Shown here piece by piece: positions 44,064-51,116 of a stretch of 64,000 nt of DNA. The position numbers and the translations under genes are program-made. Origin of the DNA: an uncultured bacterium (GTDB lineage: Bacteria > Krumholzibacteriota > Krumholzibacteriia > LZORAL124-64-63); assembly GCA_937864225.1 (NCBI GenBank), contig CALMJK010000005.1, positions 186,001-250,000 of the forward strand, in the 5' to 3' direction. The notes beneath the pieces are model-generated. The model did not search any database and was not told the DNA's origin. It saw only the letters and a list, made by a program, of their open reading frames with translations. Position 1 is the first letter of the stretch, and each line of letters starts with the position of its first letter.

Positions 44064-46136
44064 ATCCGCACTGCGCTCGGCATTCTGCTGCGCTATCTCC
44101 TCGTCTGGGCGGTCAGCGTGCTGTCGCTGCTGCTGGCTGCCTCGCTTTTCCCGGGCTTCCGCTTCAACACGGACGTTCCCTATTGGTGGGTCACCGCCCT
44201 GACCTTGCCAGTGCAGATGGCCCTGTTGATGATTCTTCTGCGACCCCTGCTCGTCCTGGTCACGCTTCCGCTCAACATCGTCACGCTGGGGCTTCCGACG
44301 CTGCTCATCAACAGCGGTCTGCTCTACCTGGCGGCGCGCATGGGACGCGGTCTGGTCGCCGACAGCGTGCTCGACACGCTCCTGGGGTTGGCGATCCTGA
44401 CCGCGATCAATTCGGCCGTTGTTGGGTGGCTTGGCATCGATGAGACCTACCCGTTCTTCCAATCGCTGCTGCATCGGCTCGGTCGCCGGTTGGCTTCGCC
44501 GCGTTCGCCCCTGGCGCGCAGAGGGCTGCTCTTGCTGCAGGTGGACGGCCTGTCCCACGCCAGCCTCTTGCGCGCGCAGCTCCGGGGCCGCGTGCCGGCG
44601 ATCTCCGGCTTACTGGCGCGCGGCGCCCATACGCTCCACCGTTGGAACTGCGGCCTTCCCTCGAACACACCCGCCGTGCAAGCCGGTCTGTTCTATGGTT
44701 CGCGACGCGATGCGCCCGGTTACCGCTGGTACGACCGGATCGACGGTCGCGTTCGTTCTGCCAGCGACAGCGACGACCTTCGCCGCCTGGAGGCGCTCGC
44801 CGCCGCGCATGGTGGCGCCCTTTTGGCCGGGGGATCGTGCATCACGAGCTTCCTGTCGGGAGGAGCCGCCAAGCGGCTGCTCACGCTGAGCGCGCAAGGC
44901 GATCCCGACGTCACGCGGCGGCGGGCCGAGCTGACCGATTTCTCGCTGTTCTGGCTCAGTCCGTTCGACTACACGAAGGCCTTGCTGGCGGCCGTGCTGG
45001 ACTTCGGCGCCGCCTTGGTCTGGACAATCGTCAGCCGCCTCGGGCGGCGCCGCGTGCGGGTGCGGCGCGGCCTGAAGCAGGCCGCGACGAGGGCGGTGGC
45101 GAATTCGCTGCTGCGCGAGACGGCGCATTTTCTGATCAAGCAAGACATCGCGCGCGGGGTGCCCGTGATCTACTCCAATTTCGTGGGCTACGACGAAGTC
45201 GCGCACTACGGCGGCGCCGATTCCCACGAGGCGCTGGCCTCGTTGACCGGCTTCGACCGCAAACTGCGCCGAATGCTGCGCCTGGCGCGGTCCGGAGCTC
45301 CCGTGGAGTACGATGTCGTGCTGCTCTCGGATCACGGCCAGTCGCCGAGCGTGCCGTTCGCCCGTCTGGCCGGATGCACGCTCGAGACGCTGGTGGGAGA
45401 ATTGGCGGGGGGCAAGACGGTCGCTTCAGGCACGTCGACCGAGACTTCCACCTATCTGACGGCGCTGCTGGGGGAACTCGAAGCCAGCCGCGCCGCGGAG
45501 CGCGCCCGCGCGGCCGCGCGCAGCCGGCGCACGCTCGCTGGCCTGCGCCGCTGGACGGAAGACGCGCCGCCACGAGGCGATCCCGAGTCGGCGGGTCCCC
45601 GCGTCTGCGTGTCGGGCTGCCTGGCACACGTCTACCTGGCGGGTTGGCGGCGGCCGGCCACGCTGGAAGAGGTCGAGGGCGAACATCCGGGCCTGGTGGC
45701 CGGACTGGCGCGGCACGCGGGCATCGGTTTCATCGTGGCTCGCTTGGGCCAAGGCGGCGGCATGGCGATCGGCGCCCAAGGAGTGCGTCATCTCGCAACC
45801 GGGGAGGTGCGCGGCGATCGCGACCCGCTCGCCGCACAGACCGAACCCGAAGTCTGGGTCGCCGAATTGCAGCGGCTGCTCGCCTCATCGCTTTCGGGCG
45901 ACTTGATCATCAATGGGGCGGCGCTGCCGGGCGGCCAGGTCGTGGTGTTCGAGGAGCAGATCAGCAGCCACGGCGGCCTGGGTGGAGCCCAGAACGAGCC
46001 CTTCCTCATCGCGCCCACGGAATGGCAAGTGCGAGCGCCGGACCTGGCGTCGCCGGAGTCGCTGCATGCCCTGCTGATGCGGCATCGACCGGCGTTCGAC
46101 ACGATGCTGCCCCCGCGGGCGGGCCATCGCGCCTGA
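44064..46136 (+). CDS. Fusion of a holin-4_2-like membrane domain with an alkaline-phosphatase-superfamily domain; probable ATC start
   Basis: About 690 aa. The first 130 residues have four membrane segments in the phage_holin_4_2 pattern (RPLLVLVTLPLNIVTLGLPTLL), then an alkaline-phosphatase-superfamily core (LLLQVDGLSHASLLRAQL, NTPAVQAGLFYG, FVGYDEVAHYGG, VLLSDHGQSPS). The enzyme half may act on a membrane-bound phosphate ester. In frame there is no ATG, GTG or TTG between 44001 and 44118. GTG 44118 lacks a ribosome site and would cut into the first helix, whereas GGAGGG (44054-44059) sits 4 nt before an ATC at 44064 that begins the expected first helix (RTALGILLRYLLVWAVS). I therefore start at ATC 44064; 44118 is the conservative choice. 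Confidence 0.75.
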   Translation: MRTALGILLRYLLVWAVSVLSLLLAASLFPGFRFNTDVPYWWVTALTLPVQMALLMILLRPLLVLVTLPLNIVTLGLPTLLINSGLLYLAARMGRGLVADSVLDTLLGLAILTAINSAVVGWLGIDETYPFFQSLLHRLGRRLASPRSPLARRGLLLLQVDGLSHASLLRAQLRGRVPAISGLLARGAHTLHRWNCGLPSNTPAVQAGLFYGSRRDAPGYRWYDRIDGRVRSASDSDDLRRLEALAAAHGGALLAGGSCITSFLSGGAAKRLLTLSAQGDPDVTRRRAELTDFSLFWLSPFDYTKALLAAVLDFGAALVWTIVSRLGRRRVRVRRGLKQAATRAVANSLLRETAHFLIKQDIARGVPVIYSNFVGYDEVAHYGGADSHEALASLTGFDRKLRRMLRLARSGAPVEYDVVLLSDHGQSPSVPFARLAGCTLETLVGELAGGKTVASGTSTETSTYLTALLGELEASRAAERARAAARSRRTLAGLRRWTEDAPPRGDPESAGPRVCVSGCLAHVYLAGWRRPATLEEVEGEHPGLVAGLARHAGIGFIVARLGQGGGMAIGAQGVRHLATGEVRGDRDPLAAQTEPEVWVAELQRLLASSLSGDLIINGAALPGGQVVVFEEQISSHGGLGGAQNEPFLIAPTEWQVRAPDLASPESLHALLMRHRPAFDTMLPPRAGHRA

Positions 46137-46162
46137 CGCCACGCCGGGGCGGCGGCGGGACG

Positions 46163-47920
46163 TCAGACCAGGAATTGCTTCTCGGCCAATTCACGATACA
46201 ACGACGAGCTTTCGAGCAGGCTGGCGTGCGTGCCCTGGGCGACGAAGCGTCCACGATCCACCACGATGATACGGTCCGCATGCAGGATCGTGGCCAAGCG
46301 GTGGGCCACGATGACAGCCGTCTTTTCGGCCAGCAGCGTCTTGAGGGCGTGCTGGATCAGTTCTTCGCTCTTGGAGTCGAGGGACGAGGTGGCCTCGTCG
46401 AGCAGGATCACCGGCGGATCGCGCAGGACGGCCCGCGCCAAGCAGATGCGCTGCCGCTCCCCGCCGGACACCGAGACGCCCCGCTCGCCGATATCGGTCC
46501 GATAGCCCTCCTTCAGGCCGGCGATGAAATCATGGATGTTGGCGATGCGCGCCGCGCGTTCGACCGACTCCGCCGTGGCTCCGGGATCGGCGTAGGCGAT
46601 GTTGTCGAAGACGGACATCTTGAACAGCACCGGATCCTGATCCACCAGGCTGACGTTCTCCCGCAACGAAATGAGCGCGAGGCGCCGCAGGTCGACGCCG
46701 TCGAGCGTGATCCGTCCCGCGTCCGGATCGAAGAATCTCATGAGCAGGTTGACGATCGTGGTCTTGCCCGCGCCCGAGGGCCCGACGATGGCCACCGTCT
46801 CGCCAGGCTCGATGGCCAGCGAGAAGTCCTCGAGACCGAAGCCGGAATCGTCGTAGCGGTAGCTGACGTTCTCGAACCGGATGGCGCCGCGCACGCGCGT
46901 GAGGGTGACGGGCGAGGGATCCTCGGCGATGGCGAGGGGCAAGTCCAAGTACTCGAACACGCGGAAAACGGATGCCATGGCGGACTGGATCTGGACATTG
47001 ATGGAGGCCAGGCCCTGGACCGGTTCATAGAGATAAGTCAGCAACATGTAGAATGCCATCAGGGCGCCCAACTGCAGGCTGCCGCCCGCGATCAGGTAGG
47101 TGCCCCAGGCCAGCACGACGACCGGACCGAGCATGTTGACGAATTGGATGACGTTGCCGGACAGCGAAGCCAGGACGCTGGTCTTGATGTAATAGACCTT
47201 GAGGTCCTCCATGACCTGCACGACTTTCGCTCTTTCGGCCTTCTCCATGCCGAAAGCCCGGATCGTGCGCTGACCGCTCAGGGTCTCCTGCAGCCGGGCA
47301 TGGAGGCGCGCGATGGTCTCCTGCAGGGCGCGTGACAGGCGGTGAGCCCTGACCCCGAACATGTGAGAGAGCCAGATCGTCAACGGCACGGGCACGATGG
47401 CAATGAGGGTCATCTTCCAATTGACGGTCAACAGGAAGACCAGGATTCCTACCAGGAGCAGAACGTTCTGCGTGAGCATCAACAAGGTGACGGCCAGCAG
47501 GTGCTGCACCTGATTGATGTCGGCCAAGGCGCGCGAGGTGATTTCACCCACTTGGCTGCGGCGGTAGAAGGCGAACGACACGCGGCTGAGATGACCGAAG
47601 AATTCGGCGCGCAGGTCGCGCATGATGCTGGCGCCGATGTGGGTCGAGATGTAATCCTGCGCCAGCGCGAAGAGGATGCGCAGAAAGTAGATCGACACCA
47701 GCAGAATCCCGAACCGCGCGGCGGGCCGCCAGTCGATGGCGGTGCCCGCGGTGGCCGCCAGGCGGGGGATCAGGTTGTCGATCATGTATTTGACGGCGGC
47801 GGGAATGGCTAGGGCCAAGCCGGCCAGCGCCATCATGCAGATGAAGACGACCACTTGCAGGCGCCAGTACGGCCGCAAGTAACCCCAGAGGCGTTGTCTG
47901 ATCCGCCGCTCGGGCAGCAT
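46163..47920 (-). CDS. MsbA-type ABC exporter (TMD-NBD) of the radical SAM peptide locus
   Basis: The 585 aa half-transporter has six membrane helices in the first 320 residues and a C-terminal ATPase with Walker A GPSGAGKT, Q-loop DQDP, signature VSGGERQRIC, Walker B VILLDEATSSLD and the switch His in VAHRLAT. It acts as a homodimer. There is no N-terminal C39 peptidase domain, so it does not by itself remove a leader peptide. It starts 9 nt after the second radical SAM gene, on the same strand as the precursors, and it likely exports the matured peptide (inference); alone it could be read as lipid A flippase msbA, but the context argues otherwise. Confidence 0.88.
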   Translation of the reverse strand: MLPERRIRQRLWGYLRPYWRLQVVVFICMMALAGLALAIPAAVKYMIDNLIPRLAATAGTAIDWRPAARFGILLVSIYFLRILFALAQDYISTHIGASIMRDLRAEFFGHLSRVSFAFYRRSQVGEITSRALADINQVQHLLAVTLLMLTQNVLLLVGILVFLLTVNWKMTLIAIVPVPLTIWLSHMFGVRAHRLSRALQETIARLHARLQETLSGQRTIRAFGMEKAERAKVVQVMEDLKVYYIKTSVLASLSGNVIQFVNMLGPVVVLAWGTYLIAGGSLQLGALMAFYMLLTYLYEPVQGLASINVQIQSAMASVFRVFEYLDLPLAIAEDPSPVTLTRVRGAIRFENVSYRYDDSGFGLEDFSLAIEPGETVAIVGPSGAGKTTIVNLLMRFFDPDAGRITLDGVDLRRLALISLRENVSLVDQDPVLFKMSVFDNIAYADPGATAESVERAARIANIHDFIAGLKEGYRTDIGERGVSVSGGERQRICLARAVLRDPPVILLDEATSSLDSKSEELIQHALKTLLAEKTAVIVAHRLATILHADRIIVVDRGRFVAQGTHASLLESSSLYRELAEKQFLV

Positions 47921-47929
47921 TCGCCGTCC

Positions 47930-49012
47930 CTACTCGGGAAACATGGCCAGCAGCCTGGAGATGGTCTCGTTGTCCCGCGGCTGGATCCCCTGCTTCTGTT
48001 CGATCTGGTAGATGCAGTACGGGTTGTTGGCCCGTTGGCCGGTGGCGGACCAGGACGTCGTCGTGCACCCGCCGCGGCACAGCGGCAAGTACTTGCAGGC
48101 GTGACACTCGCCCGTGGCCGTGTTCCGCGTGAATTGGCGATTGTATTTGAAGCCCTCGGGGTTGTTCCAGATCGCCGTCAAGGAGGAATCGCGGATGTTT
48201 CCCTCGACGAAATCTTCGGGCATGGAGAGGCAGCCCTTGACGGTGCCGTCCGACTCGATGCCCAAGATCCTGGTGCCCGCGTAGCAGCCCAGGTAGAGGT
48301 GGCCATCCCGCAGTTCCGTGCCCTTGCAGCCGTAGTAGCCGATGTTCTCGCCGACGTCGATGTCGATGACGCTGTTTTCCTTCTTGTATTCCAAGCACTT
48401 GTCGATCAGAGCGGGGTAGTTGTCCAGGTCCAGCACGAGGTCGCGCGACATGCGGCCGGTGCATGTGGTCATCTGGATGCGCCAGGCCGGACAGCCGGCG
48501 TCGATGAGCGTCTGGCGGATCTGGTCCAACTCGCCGAGGTTCAAGTTGGAGACCTGCGTGATGGCGCAGAAGAGGACTTCCTGCTCGCGCATCAGCCGCA
48601 TGGCGTTGAGGGCGCGCCGATGGCTTTCCTTGTTTTGCCGGATGTAGTTGTGGGTCGTTTCGATGCCGTCGAAGCTGACCCCGACGTTCCTGATCTGCAG
48701 TTCCTTGAAATCCTTGACGATGTTCTCGGTCACGACATACCCGTTGGTGATGAGGTACGCGTGGATGCCCCGCGTGTTCATGTGTCTCGCCAGTTCCCGC
48801 CAGTCCTCGCGCAGGAGCGGCTCTCCTCCGGAGATGTGGATCCGCGCGCAGCCCAGATCGGCCAATTCGTCGATCAGGCCGAGGGCCTCCTGGGTGGTCA
48901 GCTCGGTCGGGCGCAGCTTGCCCGCGGCCGTTCCGCAGTGGAGGCAGCGCATGTTGCAGGCGAAGGTGATCTCCCACACCACCGTATCGGGATAGAACTT
49001 GAAGCCGTTCAC
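47930..49012 (-). CDS. Radical SAM/SPASM peptide maturase B
   Basis: The 360 aa protein has the CxxxCxxC cluster near the N-terminus (Cys19, Cys23, Cys26, in CNMRCLHC), radical SAM barrel motifs (HISGGEPLL, GVSFDG) and a C-terminal SPASM domain with Cys-rich ends (LGCYAG, GCLSMPEDF, CHACKYLPLCRGGCTT). SPASM domains bind extra Fe-S clusters and mark enzymes that modify ribosomal peptides, forming thioether, C-C or similar links. It has no long N-terminal extension, unlike maturase A. GTG 49012 overlaps the stop of maturase A (GTGA), so both are made together. Which residues it modifies is unknown. Confidence 0.88.
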   Translation of the reverse strand: MNGFKFYPDTVVWEITFACNMRCLHCGTAAGKLRPTELTTQEALGLIDELADLGCARIHISGGEPLLREDWRELARHMNTRGIHAYLITNGYVVTENIVKDFKELQIRNVGVSFDGIETTHNYIRQNKESHRRALNAMRLMREQEVLFCAITQVSNLNLGELDQIRQTLIDAGCPAWRIQMTTCTGRMSRDLVLDLDNYPALIDKCLEYKKENSVIDIDVGENIGYYGCKGTELRDGHLYLGCYAGTRILGIESDGTVKGCLSMPEDFVEGNIRDSSLTAIWNNPEGFKYNRQFTRNTATGECHACKYLPLCRGGCTTTSWSATGQRANNPYCIYQIEQKQGIQPRDNETISRLLAMFPE

Positions 49013-50355
49013 GATGGCTCCTTGGCGGTTTTCGGTTGTTCCCGCAGCTTGGCGGCCGCGATGATCTCGAGCATCGGTTCCAGATTGTACTTCCAGCTGT
49101 CGCAAACATGGTGTTCGGGCAGGCCGAGATCCATCCGCCGGGAAGGGCAGCCTCCCATGCAGATGGGCAGCAGGTTGCAACGCCGACAGAGTTCGTGCTC
49201 GAAGGGATCGACCGCGAACAGGCGCTGGAAGTTCGGGTGCTGGAAATCGAGCGGGTCCTTGATGTTGCCCATCGACCGGGCCGGGTCGCCGACGTAGTTC
49301 CAGCAGCGATAGAGCTCTCCCTGCGGATCGACGACGAAGGCATTCGTGATCTGGGCCATGCAGCAGACGATCTTGGGCGCGGGCAGCTTGTAGATGGAGA
49401 AGCCTCTTTGCAGGAGCAGTTGGCAGAATTCCGCCTCGACCCGCGAGAAAGCCCTGGTCTCGAAGCACGATTCGGCGATGTTGGCGCAGGCCTTCGTGGA
49501 TGGCTGGAGATGCCCGAAGTTCAGGGCCACCTTTTCCCGCAGGCCGGCCGCGGTCAATTCCCCCAGGAGCTGGTCGATGGTTTCGACAGTGAAGCTCTGG
49601 TCGACGTTGACGCGGATCGAGACGGTCATCTTGGTCAAGGCGTGCTTGAGATTCTCCAGGATGGAGGCGAAGCTGTCCTGTCCGTTCTTGAGGGGCCGCT
49701 TCCGGTTGTGGATCACGGCCGGGCCGTCCAGGGTCACCTGTCCGCTCCTGACCTTCAGTTCGCACAGCTTGTCCACGGTCTGAGGCGTCAGCAGGTAGCC
49801 GTTGGTGACGATCGAGCCGCCATAATCGAATTGATGCTTGGCGCCCAGTTCGAGGAAGCGCGCGGTGAGCTGCTCGATGATGTCCATGGCCAGCAGCGGC
49901 TCGCCCCCATACCAGGTCACGATCAGCTGCCGCAGCGCGCGCCCCCGGCGGTCGACGAAGTCCACGAGCCGATCCATCAACTCGGTGCTCATTCTGCCCG
50001 ACTTGTTCTGCTCGAAGCAATACTCGCAGGCCATGTTGCAGGCCATGGTGGGCGCGATGATCAGCGCCAGACCGTCGCTGGCGTAACGGGCGAGGTTGTG
50101 CGGAAACCGCAGGCGACTCAGTTCGTCCTCGTCATCCTCGAGCACGAAACCGCCGTACTTGAGCTGGCCCAGCAGTTCGGTCTCCGCGGCGTCCAAGCTG
50201 GCGGCCTCGCCCTGCCCCAGCTTGCCCAGGAGCTTCTGGTAAACCGCGTGGTGTTCGGGGGTCATCAGGGCCACGGCGCCGGAACGGGCGTTGTAGGCGA
50301 TGTAGTACGCCTCGTTCCATCGCTGGAAGTGGTTGTAGAGCGAAGATTTGGGCAT
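49009..50355 (-). CDS. Radical SAM/SPASM peptide maturase A with N-terminal recognition-like domain
   Basis: The 448 aa protein has about 95 N-terminal residues that look like the winged-helix recognition element of peptide maturases (YNHFQRWNEAYYIAYNARSG...ELLGQLKYGGFVLEDDEDEL), then the radical SAM CxxxCxxC (Cys106, Cys110, Cys113; CNMACEYC), YGGEPLLAMD, and a SPASM end (ELYRCWNYVGDP, CRRCNLLPICMGGCPSRR). This layout is typical of maturases that bind a leader peptide and install cross-links at Cys. The ATG at 50355 is used; the ribosome site is weak. It follows the 48-residue precursor after 85 nt that contain a strong stem-loop. Confidence 0.88.
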   Translation of the reverse strand: MPKSSLYNHFQRWNEAYYIAYNARSGAVALMTPEHHAVYQKLLGKLGQGEAASLDAAETELLGQLKYGGFVLEDDEDELSRLRFPHNLARYASDGLALIIAPTMACNMACEYCFEQNKSGRMSTELMDRLVDFVDRRGRALRQLIVTWYGGEPLLAMDIIEQLTARFLELGAKHQFDYGGSIVTNGYLLTPQTVDKLCELKVRSGQVTLDGPAVIHNRKRPLKNGQDSFASILENLKHALTKMTVSIRVNVDQSFTVETIDQLLGELTAAGLREKVALNFGHLQPSTKACANIAESCFETRAFSRVEAEFCQLLLQRGFSIYKLPAPKIVCCMAQITNAFVVDPQGELYRCWNYVGDPARSMGNIKDPLDFQHPNFQRLFAVDPFEHELCRRCNLLPICMGGCPSRRMDLGLPEHHVCDSWKYNLEPMLEIIAAAKLREQPKTAKEPS

Positions 50356-50387
50356 CACGCGATCCGATCCGGGGCCGCTCACAAGAA

Positions 50388-50417
50388 GTGGGGCGGAATG
50401 CAGCCCGTCCGCCCCAC
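50388..50417 (-). terminator. Stem-loop between precursor and maturase genes (attenuator candidate)
   Basis: On the minus strand GTGGGGCGGA (50417-50408), a 10-nt loop, and TCCGCCCCAC (50397-50388) form a perfect 10-bp stem followed by TTCTTGTG. It sits 24 nt after the precursor stop and 33 nt before the maturase ATG, so partial termination would give more precursor than enzyme, as in many RiPP operons. Confidence 0.65.
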
Positions 50418-50440
50418 CAAAATTGGAATGCCGCCCGATA

Positions 50441-50587
50441 CTAAATCGTGGGCTTCACGCCGTACATGGGATACGCCACGTCCTTGCACCAATACAGCAA
50501 GCTGCAGAGGTCAGTGCAGACAACGCACAAATCGCGGCAGGGCGGGCCGCCGGCCTTGAGCGGACTGGGGTCGATCAGGTAGAACAT
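50441..50587 (-). CDS. Cys-rich RiPP precursor peptide 1 (48 aa)
   Basis: A short gene, easily missed. It codes for MFYLIDPSPLKAGGPP, then the Cys-rich part CRDLCVVCTDLCSLLYWC, then KDVAYPMYGVKPTI. Five Cys lie at 17, 21, 24, 28 and 34 (spacing x3, x2, x3, x5). Evidence that it is real: a strong ribosome site (AGAGGGGGTGAAACG) directly before the ATG, a consensus promoter 94 nt upstream, a paralogue at 50793-50924 sharing MFYLIDP, a Pro-Cys core start and the YGV end, and two peptide maturases just downstream. The N-terminal MFYLIDP is a probable recognition leader, and the Cys region is the probable modified core (inference). Confidence 0.85.
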   Translation of the reverse strand: MFYLIDPSPLKAGGPPCRDLCVVCTDLCSLLYWCKDVAYPMYGVKPTI

Positions 50588-50621
50588 CGTTTCACCCCCT
50601 CTCTGCAACAGTAGAGCTTGG

Positions 50622-50666
50622 ATCGTCGTGACTCCTGAAGAGTCTCTGCCTTCAGGGGCCGACGAT
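50622..50666 (-). other. Two-tier hairpin in the 5' leader of precursor 1
   Basis: ATCGTCG (50622-50628) pairs with CGACGAT (50660-50666), and inside it CCTGAAG (50634-50640) pairs with CTTCAGG (50650-50656) around a 9-nt loop. It is transcribed from the promoter at 50681-50709 and ends 35 nt before the ATG. A stabilising or regulatory leader structure is likely. Confidence 0.5.
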
Positions 50667-50680
50667 GCAGCGCAAGCCTG

Positions 50681-50709
50681 ATTTTATCGTTTTGGTCAGA
50701 CCGTGTCAA
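50681..50709 (-). promoter_or_regulatory. Strong sigma70 promoter of precursor 1 and the maturation genes
   Basis: TTGACA (50709-50704), exactly 17 bp, TAAAAT (50686-50681) on the minus strand, among the best consensus matches in the window. Predicted start near 50674, with a leader of about 87 nt. Confidence 0.8.
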
Positions 50710-50736
50710 GGCTGCGATCGGACAGCGCATGTCCGG

Positions 50737-50768
50737 CATAAAGAAGGAGCGATCCCGTGGGAGATCGC
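50737..50768 (-). terminator. Terminator after precursor 2
   Basis: On the minus strand GCGATC (50768-50763), an 8-nt inner part, GATCGC (50754-50749), then TCCTTCTTTATG. It lies 24 nt after the precursor 2 stop and just before the promoter of precursor 1, so each precursor appears to have its own transcript. Confidence 0.55.
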
Positions 50769-50792
50769 CCCCGAAGTCATCAGCCGCCGGGA

Positions 50793-50924
50793 TTATACGC
50801 GCACGACTCCGTAAAGAGGATCGTGCAACAGCTTAGTGCAATAGCCCACGCAGAGAATCGTGCAGGGGCTGGGCTTGACCTGGCCTTCGATCTGGAGCGA
50901 ACACGGGTCGATCAGGTAGAACAT
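50793..50924 (-). CDS. Cys-rich RiPP precursor peptide 2 (43 aa)
   Basis: It codes for MFYLIDPCSLQIEGQVKPSP, then CTILCVGYC, then TKLLHDPLYGVVRV. Cys are at 8, 21, 25 and 29, the last three with x3 spacing. It shares MFYLIDP, the Pro before the first core Cys, the CxxLC step and the YGV near the end with precursor 1. The ribosome site before the ATG (GGAGGAGGTGAGACG) is close to perfect. A longer reading starting at 50978 is not supported, because the ribosome site would then be inside it. It has its own promoter and terminator and lies upstream of precursor 1. Confidence 0.83.
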   Translation of the reverse strand: MFYLIDPCSLQIEGQVKPSPCTILCVGYCTKLLHDPLYGVVRV

Positions 50925-51012
50925 CGTCTCACCTCCTCCACGCGATTGTCTCGAGCTCCCGAGCAGCACACAAAGCACAATGCCGTCGTCCCTGAGGCGA
51001 CCAAACGCAAAG

Positions 51013-51042
51013 ATTTTAGTGTTTTTGACCGCATCCTGTCAA
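51013..51042 (-). promoter_or_regulatory. Sigma70 promoter of precursor 2
   Basis: TTGACA (51042-51037), 18 bp, TAAAAT (51018-51013) on the minus strand. Spacer and boxes resemble the promoter of precursor 1 (both have a GGTC/GACC-aaaa stretch before the -10), so the whole unit appears duplicated. The leader to ATG 50924 is about 80 nt. Confidence 0.75.
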
Positions 51043-51116
51043 GACAATGCGCCGTGCCGGGGCAAATCGACGGCGTGGATGGCTTCCCGGTTTCGTCTTG
51101 TCAAGGACGTCGGCCT

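Noticed and set aside
44642-47335. 897-codon plus-strand frame
   Set aside because: It crosses the ends of two convergent real genes (phosphatase fusion and ABC exporter) and is Arg/Gly-rich with no motif.
46163-47920. Calling the ABC exporter msbA (lipid A flippase)
   Set aside because: The NBD and TMDs fit, but it is 9 nt after the peptide maturases and there are no lipid A genes nearby; a peptide export role is more likely.
50348-50614. 88-codon plus-strand frame across precursor 1
   Set aside because: The minus strand has the ribosome site, promoter, leader homology and Cys pattern; the plus frame has none.
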